Position numbers and translations under genes: made by a program. The notes under the pieces are model-generated. The model searched no databases, was not told the origin of the DNA, and saw nothing but the letters and a program-made list of their open reading frames with translations. Positions 17,196 to 26,085 of a DNA stretch of 64,000 bases are shown here, piece by piece. The DNA is from JANRIC01 sp033765345. Its GTDB lineage: Bacteria; Bacteroidota; Bacteroidia; Cytophagales; Microscillaceae. The DNA lies in the NCBI GenBank assembly GCA_033765345.1, contig JANRIC010000131.1, forward strand, positions 42,628 through 106,627. Direction: 5' to 3'. The number at the start of each line of letters is the position of its first letter. Position 1 is the first letter of the stretch.

Positions 17196-17298
17196 TATAC
17201 CCAGATTGAAGTGATTTGCCTGATTTTCTTGATTGATTAGCTTGATTATTAATGATTTAAAAGCTAAAATCTCGGAAAACCACTTCGGTTTGAGTATA
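17196..17298. mobile_element. MITE-like element, copy B (103 bp)
   Basis: Begins TATACCCAGATTGAAGTG and ends CACTTCGGTTTGAGTATA, an imperfect terminal inverted repeat of about 18 bp. The inner arms AAGTGATTTGCCTGATTTT and AAAATCTCGGAAAACCACTT also pair. It is homologous to 13267-13369 and interrupts one copy of the duplicated 15.7/17.1-kb sequence, so an insertion event can be read directly. Confidence 0.8.
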
Positions 17299-17302
17299 AT
17301 AT

Positions 17303-17343
17303 AAAAACCCGAAAGAGTGTTGCATACATTCTTTCGGGTTTTT
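17303..17343 (-). terminator. terminator of tRNA-Leu
   Basis: AAAAACCCGAAAGA pairs with TCTTTCGGGTTTTT around a 13-nt loop. On the minus strand this is a classic Rho-independent terminator 20 bp after the tRNA gene. Confidence 0.85.
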
Positions 17344-17362
17344 ATATAAATTAAGGAGATTG

Positions 17363-17444
17363 TACCGAAGGTGGGACTCGAACCCACATGAGCAAGCTCA
17401 CACGCACCTGAAACGTGCACGTCTACCAATTTCGCCACTTCGGC
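17363..17444 (-). tRNA. tRNA-Leu (anticodon CAG)
   Basis: On the minus strand a full class II tRNA folds. The acceptor stem is GCCGAAG/CTTCGGT, there is a D arm with GGTAGA, and the anticodon stem is CACGT/GCGTG with loop TTCAGGT giving anticodon CAG. A long variable arm (TGAGC-TT-GCTCA) and the T arm GTGGGTTCGAGTCCCAC complete it. The discriminator is A and CCA is not encoded. The long variable arm and CAG anticodon identify leucine. Confidence 0.96.
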
Positions 17445-17467
17445 TTATTTTTTTTTGAATTAGCCCA

Positions 17468-17498
17468 CAAACCTAAAAAGAATTTCTGAATTAGGCAA
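17468..17498 (-). promoter_or_regulatory. Bacteroidota-type promoter of tRNA-Leu
   Basis: On the minus strand a TTG (plus 17496-17498) is followed after 21 bp by TAGGTTTG (plus 17468-17475), an exact match to the TAnnTTTG minus-7 element, 24 bp upstream of the mature tRNA 5' end. Confidence 0.75.
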
Positions 17499-17558
17499 TT
17501 TTTCTCGGAAGAGTTTTGCTATCTTTAATATCATCACACAAAAATTGTAGCTTTACCC

Positions 17559-18821
17559 ATGAACAAAAGAACTTTTATCAAACATTTGACCTTAGGTTGT
17601 ATGAGTTCAGCATTATTTTTAGAACAAATCTCTGCTTTGGCGCAGTCCGTAGCACATCTCTCCCCCCAAGATGTAGCCCAAGACGAAGACTTCTGGCTCA
17701 AAATACGCAGCGGCTACCGCCTCAAACCCGACTATATCAACCTGGAAGGTGGCTACTATTGTATGATGCCCCAGGAGATTTTAGAGAATTATCTCCAGCA
17801 TATACGAGATGTCAATTATCAACATTCTTATTATATGCGTACCGTACAATTCAACAACAAACACCGTATGCAAGAGCGACTTGCCGAACTGGCAGGCTGC
17901 TCTGCCGACGAACTCATCATCACCCGCAATACAACCGAGTCTTTGGATACCATTATCGGTGGTTTCCCCTGGAAAGCAGGTGATGAAGCAGTCATGGCTG
18001 CGCAGGATTACGGGGCTATGCTCGATATGTTTGCCTTGCAAGCACGTAGGCACGGAGTGGTCAATAAGATCATTTCCCTGCCCAACCACCCTGCCTCAGA
18101 TGAGGAAATCGTAGACCTTTATGCCCAGGCAATCACTTCTAAAACACGCTTGCTGATGGTCTGCCACCTAGTGAATATCACTGGGCAAATTCTACCAGTC
18201 CGAAAAATCACTGATATGGCACATAGCCGAAGAGTAGAAGTGATGGTAGACGGGGCGCACGCATTTGCTCATATCAGATTTTCAATAGAAGCACTAGGCT
18301 GTGATTATTATGGAGCAAGCCTGCATAAATGGCTGAGTGTGCCGTTGGGTGCAGGGATTTTATATGTTAAAAAAGAGAAAATCCCTCAAATCTGGCCAAT
18401 GTTTGCCGAAGAAGGACTCCAAGAGGATGATTTAAGGCGGCTCAACCACACTGGTACGCATCCCGTAGCCACTGACTTGGCCATTCAAGATGCCCTGGAT
18501 TATTATTACCATCTGGGTGCCGAGCGCAAAGAAGCACGCCTGCACTATTTACAGCAGTACTGGACAAGCCGGGTACGTGAACTCCCTCATATCATCCTAA
18601 ATACTCCTGCCGACCCTCAAAGACACGGAGCCATTGGTAATGTAGGCATCCAGGGCATCGAACCCGGAACACTTGCCAAAATGCTCCTAGATAAATACCA
18701 AATCTGGACTGTAGCCATCGATCGCCCGGGTGTCAAAGGTGTGCGAATTACCCCAAATATTTACACTACAACCAAAGAATTGGATATTTTGGTAAAGGCT
18801 TTAAAGGAATTAAAGAATTAA
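17559..18821 (+). CDS. aminotransferase class V-fold PLP enzyme with signal peptide
   Basis: 420 residues. The N-terminus (MNKRTFIKHLTLGCMSS... to ALAQS) looks like a Sec or weak Tat export signal. The rest is a fold-type I PLP enzyme: TRNTTESLDTI for phosphate and ring stacking, VMVDGAHAF with the PLP Asp and the Schiff-base Lys at about 257 in ASLHKWLSVPLGAG. The arrangement resembles isopenicillin-N-epimerase-like proteins of Bacteroidota, whose substrates are unknown; some members are racemases or cysteine desulfurase-like. It precedes the GH3 gene by 98 bp on the same strand. Confidence 0.82.
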   Translation: MNKRTFIKHLTLGCMSSALFLEQISALAQSVAHLSPQDVAQDEDFWLKIRSGYRLKPDYINLEGGYYCMMPQEILENYLQHIRDVNYQHSYYMRTVQFNNKHRMQERLAELAGCSADELIITRNTTESLDTIIGGFPWKAGDEAVMAAQDYGAMLDMFALQARRHGVVNKIISLPNHPASDEEIVDLYAQAITSKTRLLMVCHLVNITGQILPVRKITDMAHSRRVEVMVDGAHAFAHIRFSIEALGCDYYGASLHKWLSVPLGAGILYVKKEKIPQIWPMFAEEGLQEDDLRRLNHTGTHPVATDLAIQDALDYYYHLGAERKEARLHYLQQYWTSRVRELPHIILNTPADPQRHGAIGNVGIQGIEPGTLAKMLLDKYQIWTVAIDRPGVKGVRITPNIYTTTKELDILVKALKELKN

Positions 18822-18892
18822 GGTACAAACATTTTAACAACAAATTAGCATTTCTTATTGCCTAACTTCAAAATCCATTCAGATTTAAGGAA

Positions 18893-18900
18893 TAGTTTTG
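18893..18900 (+). promoter_or_regulatory. possible minus-7 element before the GH3 gene
   Basis: TAGTTTTG matches TAnnTTTG exactly, 19 bp before the ATG at 18920. No well-spaced upstream TTTG is seen, so this is tentative. Confidence 0.3.
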
Positions 18901-18919
18901 AATTCCTAAAATTAAATAA

Positions 18920-21244
18920 ATGAGAATTTTACCAAAGATTATTTTATTAAGTACCCTATTTCTTGGTTTTACGGATCACGAATCTAAATGGACTCGGATC
19001 GAGAAAGATGACTTTATCCTTGTTACTAATAAAGGCGGACAAACCCTGGGCTACTCTCCCAAATCAGGTATCAAAATCCTAACTGTGGATCGATTTGCTT
19101 TTAAAGACCTAAACCAGAACGGTCAATTAGACCCTTATGAAGACTGGAGGCTCACTACCGAAGAACGAGCAGCTGATCTGGCTTCTAAAATGACCATTGA
19201 ACAAATCGCAGGACTCATGTTATACAGTGGGCACCAGCGCATTCCCGGAGGTGGATTCGGCGCAGGGGGTACATACAAGGGCAAAAAATTTGAGGAGAGC
19301 GGTGCCAAATCTTCCGACCTGAGCGACCAACAAATTGAGTTCTTGACCAATGATAATCTCAGACACGTACTCATCACCACCGTGGAAAGCCCCGAAGTGG
19401 CTGCTACCTGGAACAACAACGCCCAAGCACTGGTAGAGGGATTAGGACTTGGTATCCCCGCCAACAACAGCTCAGACCCCCGACACGAAGCCAACGCTGA
19501 TGAAGAATATACTCTGGGTGCTGGTGGAAACATCTCAAGATGGCCTGGTTCACTAGGTCTGGCAGCGAGCTTTGATCCCGAATTGGTCAGACAATTTGGC
19601 GAAATCGCTTCCAGAGAGTATCGCGCGCTAGGCTTAACCACTGCCCTTTCTCCGCAAATTGATCTGGCTACTGATCCTCGGTGGTACCGCTTCAATGGTA
19701 CTTTTGGGATTAGCCCCCAATTATCCACAGATATGGCAAGAGCTTATATTGATGGTTTTCAAACTTCTTCCTCAGCCCAAGAAATCAAAAACGGCTGGGG
19801 TTACGAAAGTGTCAATGCTATGGCCAAACATTGGCCGGGCGGTGGTACAGGAGAAGCCGGTAGAGATGCCCATTATGGCTTTGGAAAATTTGCCGTATTT
19901 CCAGGCAACAACTTACAAACCCACCTGAAGCCTTTTATCGAGGGTGCTTTTGCTTTAAAAGGTGGTACAAAAATGGCCTCCGCCGTGATGCCCTATTACA
20001 CCATCTCATACAAACAAAACCTCAATGGTGAGCACGTAGGAAATGCCTTCAGCAAATATCTGATCACCGATTTATTAAGAGAAAAATACGGCTATGAGGG
20101 CGTGGTTTGTACGGATTGGGGCGTGACCAGAGACGATGAAGGAATGGCAGTTTTTGGGAGAACACCCTGGGGAGTAGAGCACCTAACCATAGCCGAAAGG
20201 CATTACAAGATATTATTAGCTGGTTGTGATCAATTCGGTGGCAATAACGATGTCGAACCTGTGATCCAGGCCTATCAAATGGGTGTGAAGGAATTTGGGG
20301 AAGCTTTTATGAGAAAACGATTCGAGCAATCTGCCATCAGACTTCTCAAAAATATATTTAGGGTGGGTTTGTTTGAAAATCCTTATCTCGAGATTGCCAA
20401 AACCAAATCCCTTGTGGGTAATCCCGAATTTATGAATGCTGGCTATCAGGCACAGCTAAAGTCCATAGTACTGCTCAAGAATAAGGGGAAAATACTGCCT
20501 ATTCAGAAAAAACAAACCGTATATATTCCTAAAAGGTATTTTCCGGCATCTTCAAACTTCTTTGGTGTAGAGACTCCTGCCGAATGGAAATATCCGATCA
20601 GTCTGAATTTAGCAGCCAGGTATTTTCACGTAACCGAGAATCCCGAAGATGCTGACCTGGCTTTGGTGGTAGTCAATAACCCAGATAACGGCCGTACTGC
20701 GGGCTACAGTGAAGAAGATGCCAAAAAAGGCGGAAATGGATTTTTGCCCATTAGTTTGCAGTATCGCCCTTATACTGCCACCGAAGCACGTGATCCAAGC
20801 CTGGCGGGTGATCACAGAGAAAAGGACGTACTTAATCGTACCTACAAAAATAAAACCGTAACTGCTACCAACAAATCAGACCTGGATTTGATCCTGGAAA
20901 CCAAAAAAGCCATGAAAGGCAAACCTTTAGTCGTAGTTTTAAAGATCAGCAATCCAATGGTAGTGGCTGAGTTTGAGAAGGAAGTTGAGTCGCTGATTGT
21001 CAATTTCAGGATACAAGATCAGGCAATTCTGGACGTGCTTTCAGGGGCCTTCGAGCCCTCTGCTTTGCTCCCGCTACAATTACCAGCAGATATGCTGACC
21101 GTAGAAACCCAAAAAGAAGATATGCCTTTTGATATGAAAGTTCACATAGATTCCGAAGGGAATGCCTACGATTTTGCTTTTGGTTTAAATTGGAAAGGTC
21201 TGATTCAAGACCAAAGAAGTAAGAAATATCTAAAAACAAGGTAA
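18920..21244 (+). CDS. glycoside hydrolase family 3 protein
   Basis: 774 residues with a signal sequence (MRILPKIILLSTLFLGF). An EF-hand-like DLNQNGQLDPYEDW at about 60-75 is typical of this GH3 branch. The barrel domain contains NAMAKHWPGGGTGEAGRDAH and the nucleophile Asp at about 399 in GVVCTDWG. The C-terminal alpha/beta sandwich domain begins near SIVLLKNKGKILPI. GH3 enzymes remove terminal beta-glucosyl or related residues from oligosaccharides, and a periplasmic location is expected. The substrate cannot be deduced, as no SusC/D pair or other glycosidase is adjacent. Confidence 0.92.
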   Translation: MRILPKIILLSTLFLGFTDHESKWTRIEKDDFILVTNKGGQTLGYSPKSGIKILTVDRFAFKDLNQNGQLDPYEDWRLTTEERAADLASKMTIEQIAGLMLYSGHQRIPGGGFGAGGTYKGKKFEESGAKSSDLSDQQIEFLTNDNLRHVLITTVESPEVAATWNNNAQALVEGLGLGIPANNSSDPRHEANADEEYTLGAGGNISRWPGSLGLAASFDPELVRQFGEIASREYRALGLTTALSPQIDLATDPRWYRFNGTFGISPQLSTDMARAYIDGFQTSSSAQEIKNGWGYESVNAMAKHWPGGGTGEAGRDAHYGFGKFAVFPGNNLQTHLKPFIEGAFALKGGTKMASAVMPYYTISYKQNLNGEHVGNAFSKYLITDLLREKYGYEGVVCTDWGVTRDDEGMAVFGRTPWGVEHLTIAERHYKILLAGCDQFGGNNDVEPVIQAYQMGVKEFGEAFMRKRFEQSAIRLLKNIFRVGLFENPYLEIAKTKSLVGNPEFMNAGYQAQLKSIVLLKNKGKILPIQKKQTVYIPKRYFPASSNFFGVETPAEWKYPISLNLAARYFHVTENPEDADLALVVVNNPDNGRTAGYSEEDAKKGGNGFLPISLQYRPYTATEARDPSLAGDHREKDVLNRTYKNKTVTATNKSDLDLILETKKAMKGKPLVVVLKISNPMVVAEFEKEVESLIVNFRIQDQAILDVLSGAFEPSALLPLQLPADMLTVETQKEDMPFDMKVHIDSEGNAYDFAFGLNWKGLIQDQRSKKYLKTR

Positions 21245-21395
21245 TTTCTCTGGTTTTTCTCATGCCATCGTTTTATTGCCATTGTCAGTATATTCCCTGG
21301 CAATGGCAAACTTAATTTATGCTGTTTTGGATATTTAAAAAAAGTGCTATTATGTTTTCAGAACAGTCTAAGGGTTATGAGATAGTAACATGTTC

Positions 21396-21417
21396 ACCCA
21401 CAACAGTTTTTGTGGGT
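21396..21417. terminator. hairpin between convergent genes
   Basis: ACCCACAA (21396-21403) pairs perfectly with TTGTGGGT (21410-21417) between the convergent GH3 and 114-aa genes. The T-tract is poor on both strands. Confidence 0.4.
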
Positions 21418-21447
21418 ATAAATGTGAGTTAGGTGTTTTCAGAAAAA

Positions 21448-21792
21448 TCAGTTATTTGCCCTAATTTTCCCTAAAAACAACTCATTTATATCACCTTTTG
21501 CCTGGATGCTTGCTACATAAAGATAGGGGGCAAGTACCAGTATCCCGCCGAAGAGTCCAAGTAGGCCTAATAAAAGCCCTTTAGGTGAAAAATGATGTCG
21601 CCAGGCTATCCATAAGCCGGAAAGCATAAGATGACACATAAAGTCTAAGTTAAATTGCCCCGGCCAGTTCAATTTAGCCAAATCTCCAAAAAAAACAGCT
21701 AATAAATTCCAGCCATAGCGATTGCCTACCATCACTGTATATCCCAAAACACCTATAAAAGTAATAAGCAAAAAAAATCTAAATGCTCTCAT
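21448..21792 (-). CDS. small inner-membrane protein, 114 aa
   Basis: Three hydrophobic segments: MRAFRFFLLITFIGVLGY, a middle one with FNLDFMCHLMLSGLWIAW and GLLLGLLGLFGGILVLAPYLY. The conserved-looking polar residues between them (WPGQFNLDFMCH, WRHHF) resemble small membrane proteins of Bacteroidota that I cannot name. The 279-bp gap to the cytochrome gene (21793-22071) has no gene and carries that gene's terminator. Confidence 0.65.
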   Translation of the reverse strand: MRAFRFFLLITFIGVLGYTVMVGNRYGWNLLAVFFGDLAKLNWPGQFNLDFMCHLMLSGLWIAWRHHFSPKGLLLGLLGLFGGILVLAPYLYVASIQAKGDINELFLGKIRANN

Positions 21793-22032
21793 ATCTTAAG
21801 CTTAAAATTTTAAATAAGACCCATCAGTTGTATAAATTCCTCAAATTAACCTACCAAATATCCTGAAAAGAACTTATAAATTTTAGACGCTATCGTACAA
21901 AAAGCTTGATTTATTCTGGTCTTTGGAGATTCTTACTTTGGGGAACTTAAATATCCGACTGCCTTACTCCGAGTCTTCACAGGCCACTTACCTAAATTCG
22001 CAGCATTACTTGTTACACACAACTTTATTAAA

Positions 22033-22056
22033 CCCACCAGTCTGAAGACCGGTGGG
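22033..22056 (-). terminator. terminator of the cytochrome gene
   Basis: CCCACC (22033-22038) and GGTGGG (22051-22056) close a GC-rich hairpin (inner AGTCT/AGACC). On the minus strand it is followed by TTTAAT, 15 bp after the gene's stop. Confidence 0.7.
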
Positions 22057-22071
22057 ATAAAAGCTTTATGT

Positions 22072-24054
22072 TTATTTCAAGGTGTTAATCCACTGGGCAA
22101 TTTTCATAGCCTCTGCTTTGGGCACTTGTGGCATGGGAGCCATGGGTGTTGGGTAATCAGGCCAGTTTTGCGGCTGTGGATTGTAGATTAGATTGACGAT
22201 TTTCTCTGCGCTGTACTTTCGCTTGGCAATATCTGCAAAAGAAGGTCCCACCAGTTTTTTATTGGTTTGGTGGCAAGCGGTACAGGTATTTTTGACCAAT
22301 AAGGGCTCCACGTCTTTGTAAGTAAGTGCTGTGGTGGGTTTAGTTGTGGTCGGTGTCGTGGTTTTGGTATTGGCAGTGGTGTTGGGCGCAGGGGCGGTTA
22401 CTTTGCGTACTAGCTGTGAGCTGCGTTTGGTGCTGAGTTGGTTCAAGGGCAGTTTATCGCCTTCGGGGATATTATTTAGGGTATAAAATCCGATTGGGTG
22501 TAGGACTTCCAGCTTGCTGTCTTTGGCACGAATACCCTTGACATTGATCTCGTGGATATAGTAACGGCGGAGGTTTTCTACCACCACACGTACTTTTTTA
22601 CCGTCTTCGGATACTTGTACTCCCTTGATTTTCAAAGATTCATCTTGGATAGTGGGGCTTCCGTACACCGGATGATATTTGTAAATAAAACTACGCCCAG
22701 TATAAGAATCCAGGTCTTCGGCTGTGGCACGATCTACGGGCATCGTAAATTCAATTTCAAAACCATCAGCTTTGGCTTTGATGCTTTTCATCTCAAAAGG
22801 CATGTTCCCTGTCCAGACCAAGTGCTCTAGCCCAGAGTCTGTGTTTCCGGCCGAACCCCAACCGCGGTTTGTTTCGCCGACATACAAGGAACCGTCATTT
22901 CCCCAGCTCATGCGCAGCACGCCAGATTGGAAACCTGCCCGGAAATCAAAAGCAGCTCCCTGGTATTCTCCATTGATTTTCTCCATAAAAACCCGCATAA
23001 TTTTGCTTTGTCCCTGATCGCCGATAAAAAGCTGCCCGGCAAAAGGTCCGAACTTACCTTCGCTTTGGTCTACAAGGATTTCGGAGTTGGAAATCCCCAG
23101 TATCCCGTGTGGCAGCCATACGGCAGGAGTTTGGATTTCAGGAAAACTTTCTTTGGTTTTATAAAGCAGATCAGGATTTTTTTCTTCGGCGATATTTTCA
23201 GGTTTGACGTATTGCCCATTTTCTTTCACCTGTCTTTTGTCAATTTTGGCATAAAACTGTGCCGCAGATAGTTGTAAAGGTGAATTTTCCATTCCTGTCC
23301 ACTCCAGTCCTGCGGGATGCCCCATAAAACCTCCTTTTTTCACGTGCCAAATTCCTCCTGAACCCATCCAATCGCCTTGATTATCCGAGTAAAAGAATTC
23401 TCCTTCAAAAATACCCAATCCACAAGGTGAGCGCATTCCAGTAGCCCAGGGTTCCATGCGTCCGTCAGGGTAAATACGAATTGCCCAGCCTCTCCAGGGT
23501 ACACGACTTTCACCGCGCCACCATTCCTGATCTCCGAAGGCCACATTGCCAGTCACCATCATGCTGCCGTCGGAGAGGAACTTGGGCCCATAGGAATATT
23601 CATGATAATGCCCTGAGAGCGGCCAATCGTAGATTGTCTCATAAAAATCGGCTTTATCGTCACCGTTGGTATCGGTGAGTTTGGTCAATTCACCACGCTG
23701 TGCTACGTAGAGGGCATTATCGCGGTAGCTTAATCCGAGCGGTTCGTGAAGGCCTTGTGCAAATAAAACATAACGAGGCTGTGAGCCCTGATACATTTCG
23801 GCGTTTTCTACAATCCATACGTCACCACGTCGGGTACAAACAGCGATGCGTCCGTCAGGAAGTGTGGTTACACCTCCAGCTTCTACGAGTATTCCTTCGG
23901 GAGTCGGTAAGGTCATAATTCTGTAATAGGCATCTTCGGGGCTTTTGGCGGGGATGGTTTGTGCCTGTGAGAAGTAGCTCCCAAGCCATACCAAACTTAC
24001 AATGAATAATAATCGGTGCATTTTTCTTTTCATTTTCTTTGAATATTTTACCAT
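22072..24054 (-). CDS. beta-propeller (sorbosone-dehydrogenase-like) protein with C-terminal cytochrome c domain
   Basis: 660 residues. A signal peptide ends near FSQAQ; starts at 24054, 24033 (MKRKMHRLLF) or 24021 are possible, and 24054 overlaps the preceding gene's stop (ATGGTAA). The large N-terminal part is an NHL/PQQ-type propeller (PLGLSYRDNALYVAQRG, SPCGLGIFEGEFFYSDNQGD). From about 575 there is a monohaem cytochrome c with CTACH near 592-596, LVGPSF and a Met ligand candidate in PMAPMPQ. It probably oxidises a sugar or alcohol in the periplasm and passes electrons to the haem. Its partner is the DUF1080 gene immediately upstream in the same operon. Confidence 0.82.
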   Translation of the reverse strand: MVKYSKKMKRKMHRLLFIVSLVWLGSYFSQAQTIPAKSPEDAYYRIMTLPTPEGILVEAGGVTTLPDGRIAVCTRRGDVWIVENAEMYQGSQPRYVLFAQGLHEPLGLSYRDNALYVAQRGELTKLTDTNGDDKADFYETIYDWPLSGHYHEYSYGPKFLSDGSMMVTGNVAFGDQEWWRGESRVPWRGWAIRIYPDGRMEPWATGMRSPCGLGIFEGEFFYSDNQGDWMGSGGIWHVKKGGFMGHPAGLEWTGMENSPLQLSAAQFYAKIDKRQVKENGQYVKPENIAEEKNPDLLYKTKESFPEIQTPAVWLPHGILGISNSEILVDQSEGKFGPFAGQLFIGDQGQSKIMRVFMEKINGEYQGAAFDFRAGFQSGVLRMSWGNDGSLYVGETNRGWGSAGNTDSGLEHLVWTGNMPFEMKSIKAKADGFEIEFTMPVDRATAEDLDSYTGRSFIYKYHPVYGSPTIQDESLKIKGVQVSEDGKKVRVVVENLRRYYIHEINVKGIRAKDSKLEVLHPIGFYTLNNIPEGDKLPLNQLSTKRSSQLVRKVTAPAPNTTANTKTTTPTTTKPTTALTYKDVEPLLVKNTCTACHQTNKKLVGPSFADIAKRKYSAEKIVNLIYNPQPQNWPDYPTPMAPMPQVPKAEAMKIAQWINTLK

Positions 24055-25985
24055 AAGATAGAATAGTTGATGCTTTTGCCTTGAATGGGGGCGATGAGCT
24101 CGAGTTTATTGTTAATTTTTCGGATGCTAATGCCCTGGTCAGAGCTTGTTTTTATAAAATATTTTTGATCAATGGCATAATAGTTTTCTCTAACTTTTTG
24201 AATGCTTGAGCCTTCTGCCATTTTGAGGTATAAACCTGTATTGGAAGAATTGTTGGGGATGCTGACCGTTCTTTCCCAGCTTTTGCCTCCCTCGGTAGGT
24301 GCTAGCTGATCGTGGAGTTCAAGGGTATCGAGTTGATACACAAAAACGGGCAATCCGTTTGATTCTTCAATTTTATACCCCCGGTTTTTAAAGCCATTTT
24401 CTTCATTCATTGCTGAGGGAAATGCCGCTTCTGGACTCGCCAAACGAGCGACAGAGAATCCCGTAAAAAGATACTGTGCTGCCCCTTGGGGTCGGAAAGA
24501 GCCGTCACCTCGGTCATTCCACATGGGTGTAGCATCTATGAATTCGCCCTGCCATACGCAGACCGGATTGGCGGCTTTGAGGTCATAAATAAAATGAACT
24601 CCTTGCGGACTGGCTACACCCAGGGTATGGGTGAGTCTGCGACTGCGATCACCTTCAAAATCTAAAAAAGCGCGAAGCAGTCGAGGCTTGTCTTCGGCTT
24701 TGACAGGGATAGGCGAATAATAGGGCGATTGCGGTGGAAAGGAATTATATTCGTGTAAAGGTCTGGCAAAGGCATCTACGCTAAAAAGTCCCAAAAGCGG
24801 CGAATTACGTGCCTCACTTTTCCCATAGATTAAAGTAAAAGGATTTGCGCCTGCTTTAAGATTTAGAGAGAAGGTCTTAGAGTCGAGCCACCAGGTATCA
24901 TAGAGTTCATTGGGGAGGATGGTTTGTTCGCCCAGTTGCAAAGCAAGTTGGCCATTGTAATGTATCTGAAACTGATAAGTTCCTGCTTCGGGTGCGTGGA
25001 TTTCACCCTTGTAGACCATTCTGAATTGGTCTTCCAGATCAGGCATAGCCACTGAAAGTTGATTTTGCGCGCCACTTTTGGTTATTTTCACAAAACTAAA
25101 TTCGGTAAGTTTGGTGAATGTACCGGGGATATATTCATAGGATATGTTGCGTAATTCCAGCCCTTTATCTTCCAGGAGTTGGTAGCGGATATTGCGAAAA
25201 GCCACTGGTCCGTGGTCTCCCTGAATCATGAGCGGGCCTTTGGCCACTTCATTGTTTTCGATAGGTCCTCCGGTAGGCAGTGGTACTTCTACGTTTTCGT
25301 GAATGCGCACCCCGTTTAGCTCTACATAGATAAACCGAGCGTGGCTGATTTTTTTGCCTTGAGCATCAAAACGGGGAGCCTGGAAAGCGATTCGGAAGCG
25401 TTGCCAGAGTCCGGGAGCTTTGGCGGCATTGGTGATGGGTGCTTTGCCCATATAAATTTTACCTTTTTCGGTTTCCCAGTTGCGGTAGATGCCTCCAATA
25501 TCCGAGAAGGCCGGATCTCGAATGCCCCAACTATCAAGTAGTTGCACTTCGTAGCGTCCTTGCAGATAAATCCCCGAATTAGAACCTTTGGGTACCATTA
25601 CTTCTAAGTCAAGTAGTATATCTCCATGCTCCCAGGAGCTAATCAGGTGGCTTTTTTGGGTATCATTATTCATATTAAGCAAGATACCGGTACCAGGCTG
25701 ATAAGTTACTGGTTTGGCTGCTGGGTTTGTATTGCCAACTGCCTGTGTTTTGGGTTTTTTCTTACTTTTTTTGGTGTTTGCAATAGGTTCTTCTTTTTTA
25801 GGGCTTTCCTGATGATGAATATCCAGGGTGGGATCCATCATTACCTCCCCTACCAAAAACCAGTTGCCGGCTTGTGGTTTAAATACAGACATATCGCTGA
25901 GTGGCAATGGTTGTAATTGAGGCTCTTGGGCATAGAGTTGCAAGGAAATGCCCCATAGTAGTAAAATCAGCTTGTTTTTTTTCAT
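24048..25985 (-). CDS. DUF1080 (3-keto-disaccharide hydrolase-like) and PA14-like secreted protein
   Basis: 645 residues from the ATG at 25985 (MKKNKLILLLWG), which gives a clean signal peptide ending at YAQE; the upstream start at 26009 does not. Residues about 40-260 are a concanavalin-like DUF1080 domain (WEHGDILLDLEVMVPKG, SGIYLQGRYEVQLLDSWG, QGDHGPVAFRNI). A PA14-like module follows (GEIHAPEAGTYQFQIHYNGQLALQLG, about 310-400) and the C-terminal third matches a DUF-type propeller-associated domain. Related proteins cleave 3-keto-glucosides after oxidation. It overlaps the propeller-cytochrome gene by 7 bp, so the pair may oxidise and then hydrolyse glycosides. Confidence 0.8.
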   Translation of the reverse strand: MKKNKLILLLWGISLQLYAQEPQLQPLPLSDMSVFKPQAGNWFLVGEVMMDPTLDIHHQESPKKEEPIANTKKSKKKPKTQAVGNTNPAAKPVTYQPGTGILLNMNNDTQKSHLISSWEHGDILLDLEVMVPKGSNSGIYLQGRYEVQLLDSWGIRDPAFSDIGGIYRNWETEKGKIYMGKAPITNAAKAPGLWQRFRIAFQAPRFDAQGKKISHARFIYVELNGVRIHENVEVPLPTGGPIENNEVAKGPLMIQGDHGPVAFRNIRYQLLEDKGLELRNISYEYIPGTFTKLTEFSFVKITKSGAQNQLSVAMPDLEDQFRMVYKGEIHAPEAGTYQFQIHYNGQLALQLGEQTILPNELYDTWWLDSKTFSLNLKAGANPFTLIYGKSEARNSPLLGLFSVDAFARPLHEYNSFPPQSPYYSPIPVKAEDKPRLLRAFLDFEGDRSRRLTHTLGVASPQGVHFIYDLKAANPVCVWQGEFIDATPMWNDRGDGSFRPQGAAQYLFTGFSVARLASPEAAFPSAMNEENGFKNRGYKIEESNGLPVFVYQLDTLELHDQLAPTEGGKSWERTVSIPNNSSNTGLYLKMAEGSSIQKVRENYYAIDQKYFIKTSSDQGISIRKINNKLELIAPIQGKSINYSILW

Positions 25986-26085
25986 AGATTTGATTCTGAA
26001 AAGCGTCACTTTATTAAGAATTAATTGTGTAAATGATCGCTCTAAGATATAAAATAAAAGTTAGGGTACAAAAGAATCCATAATC

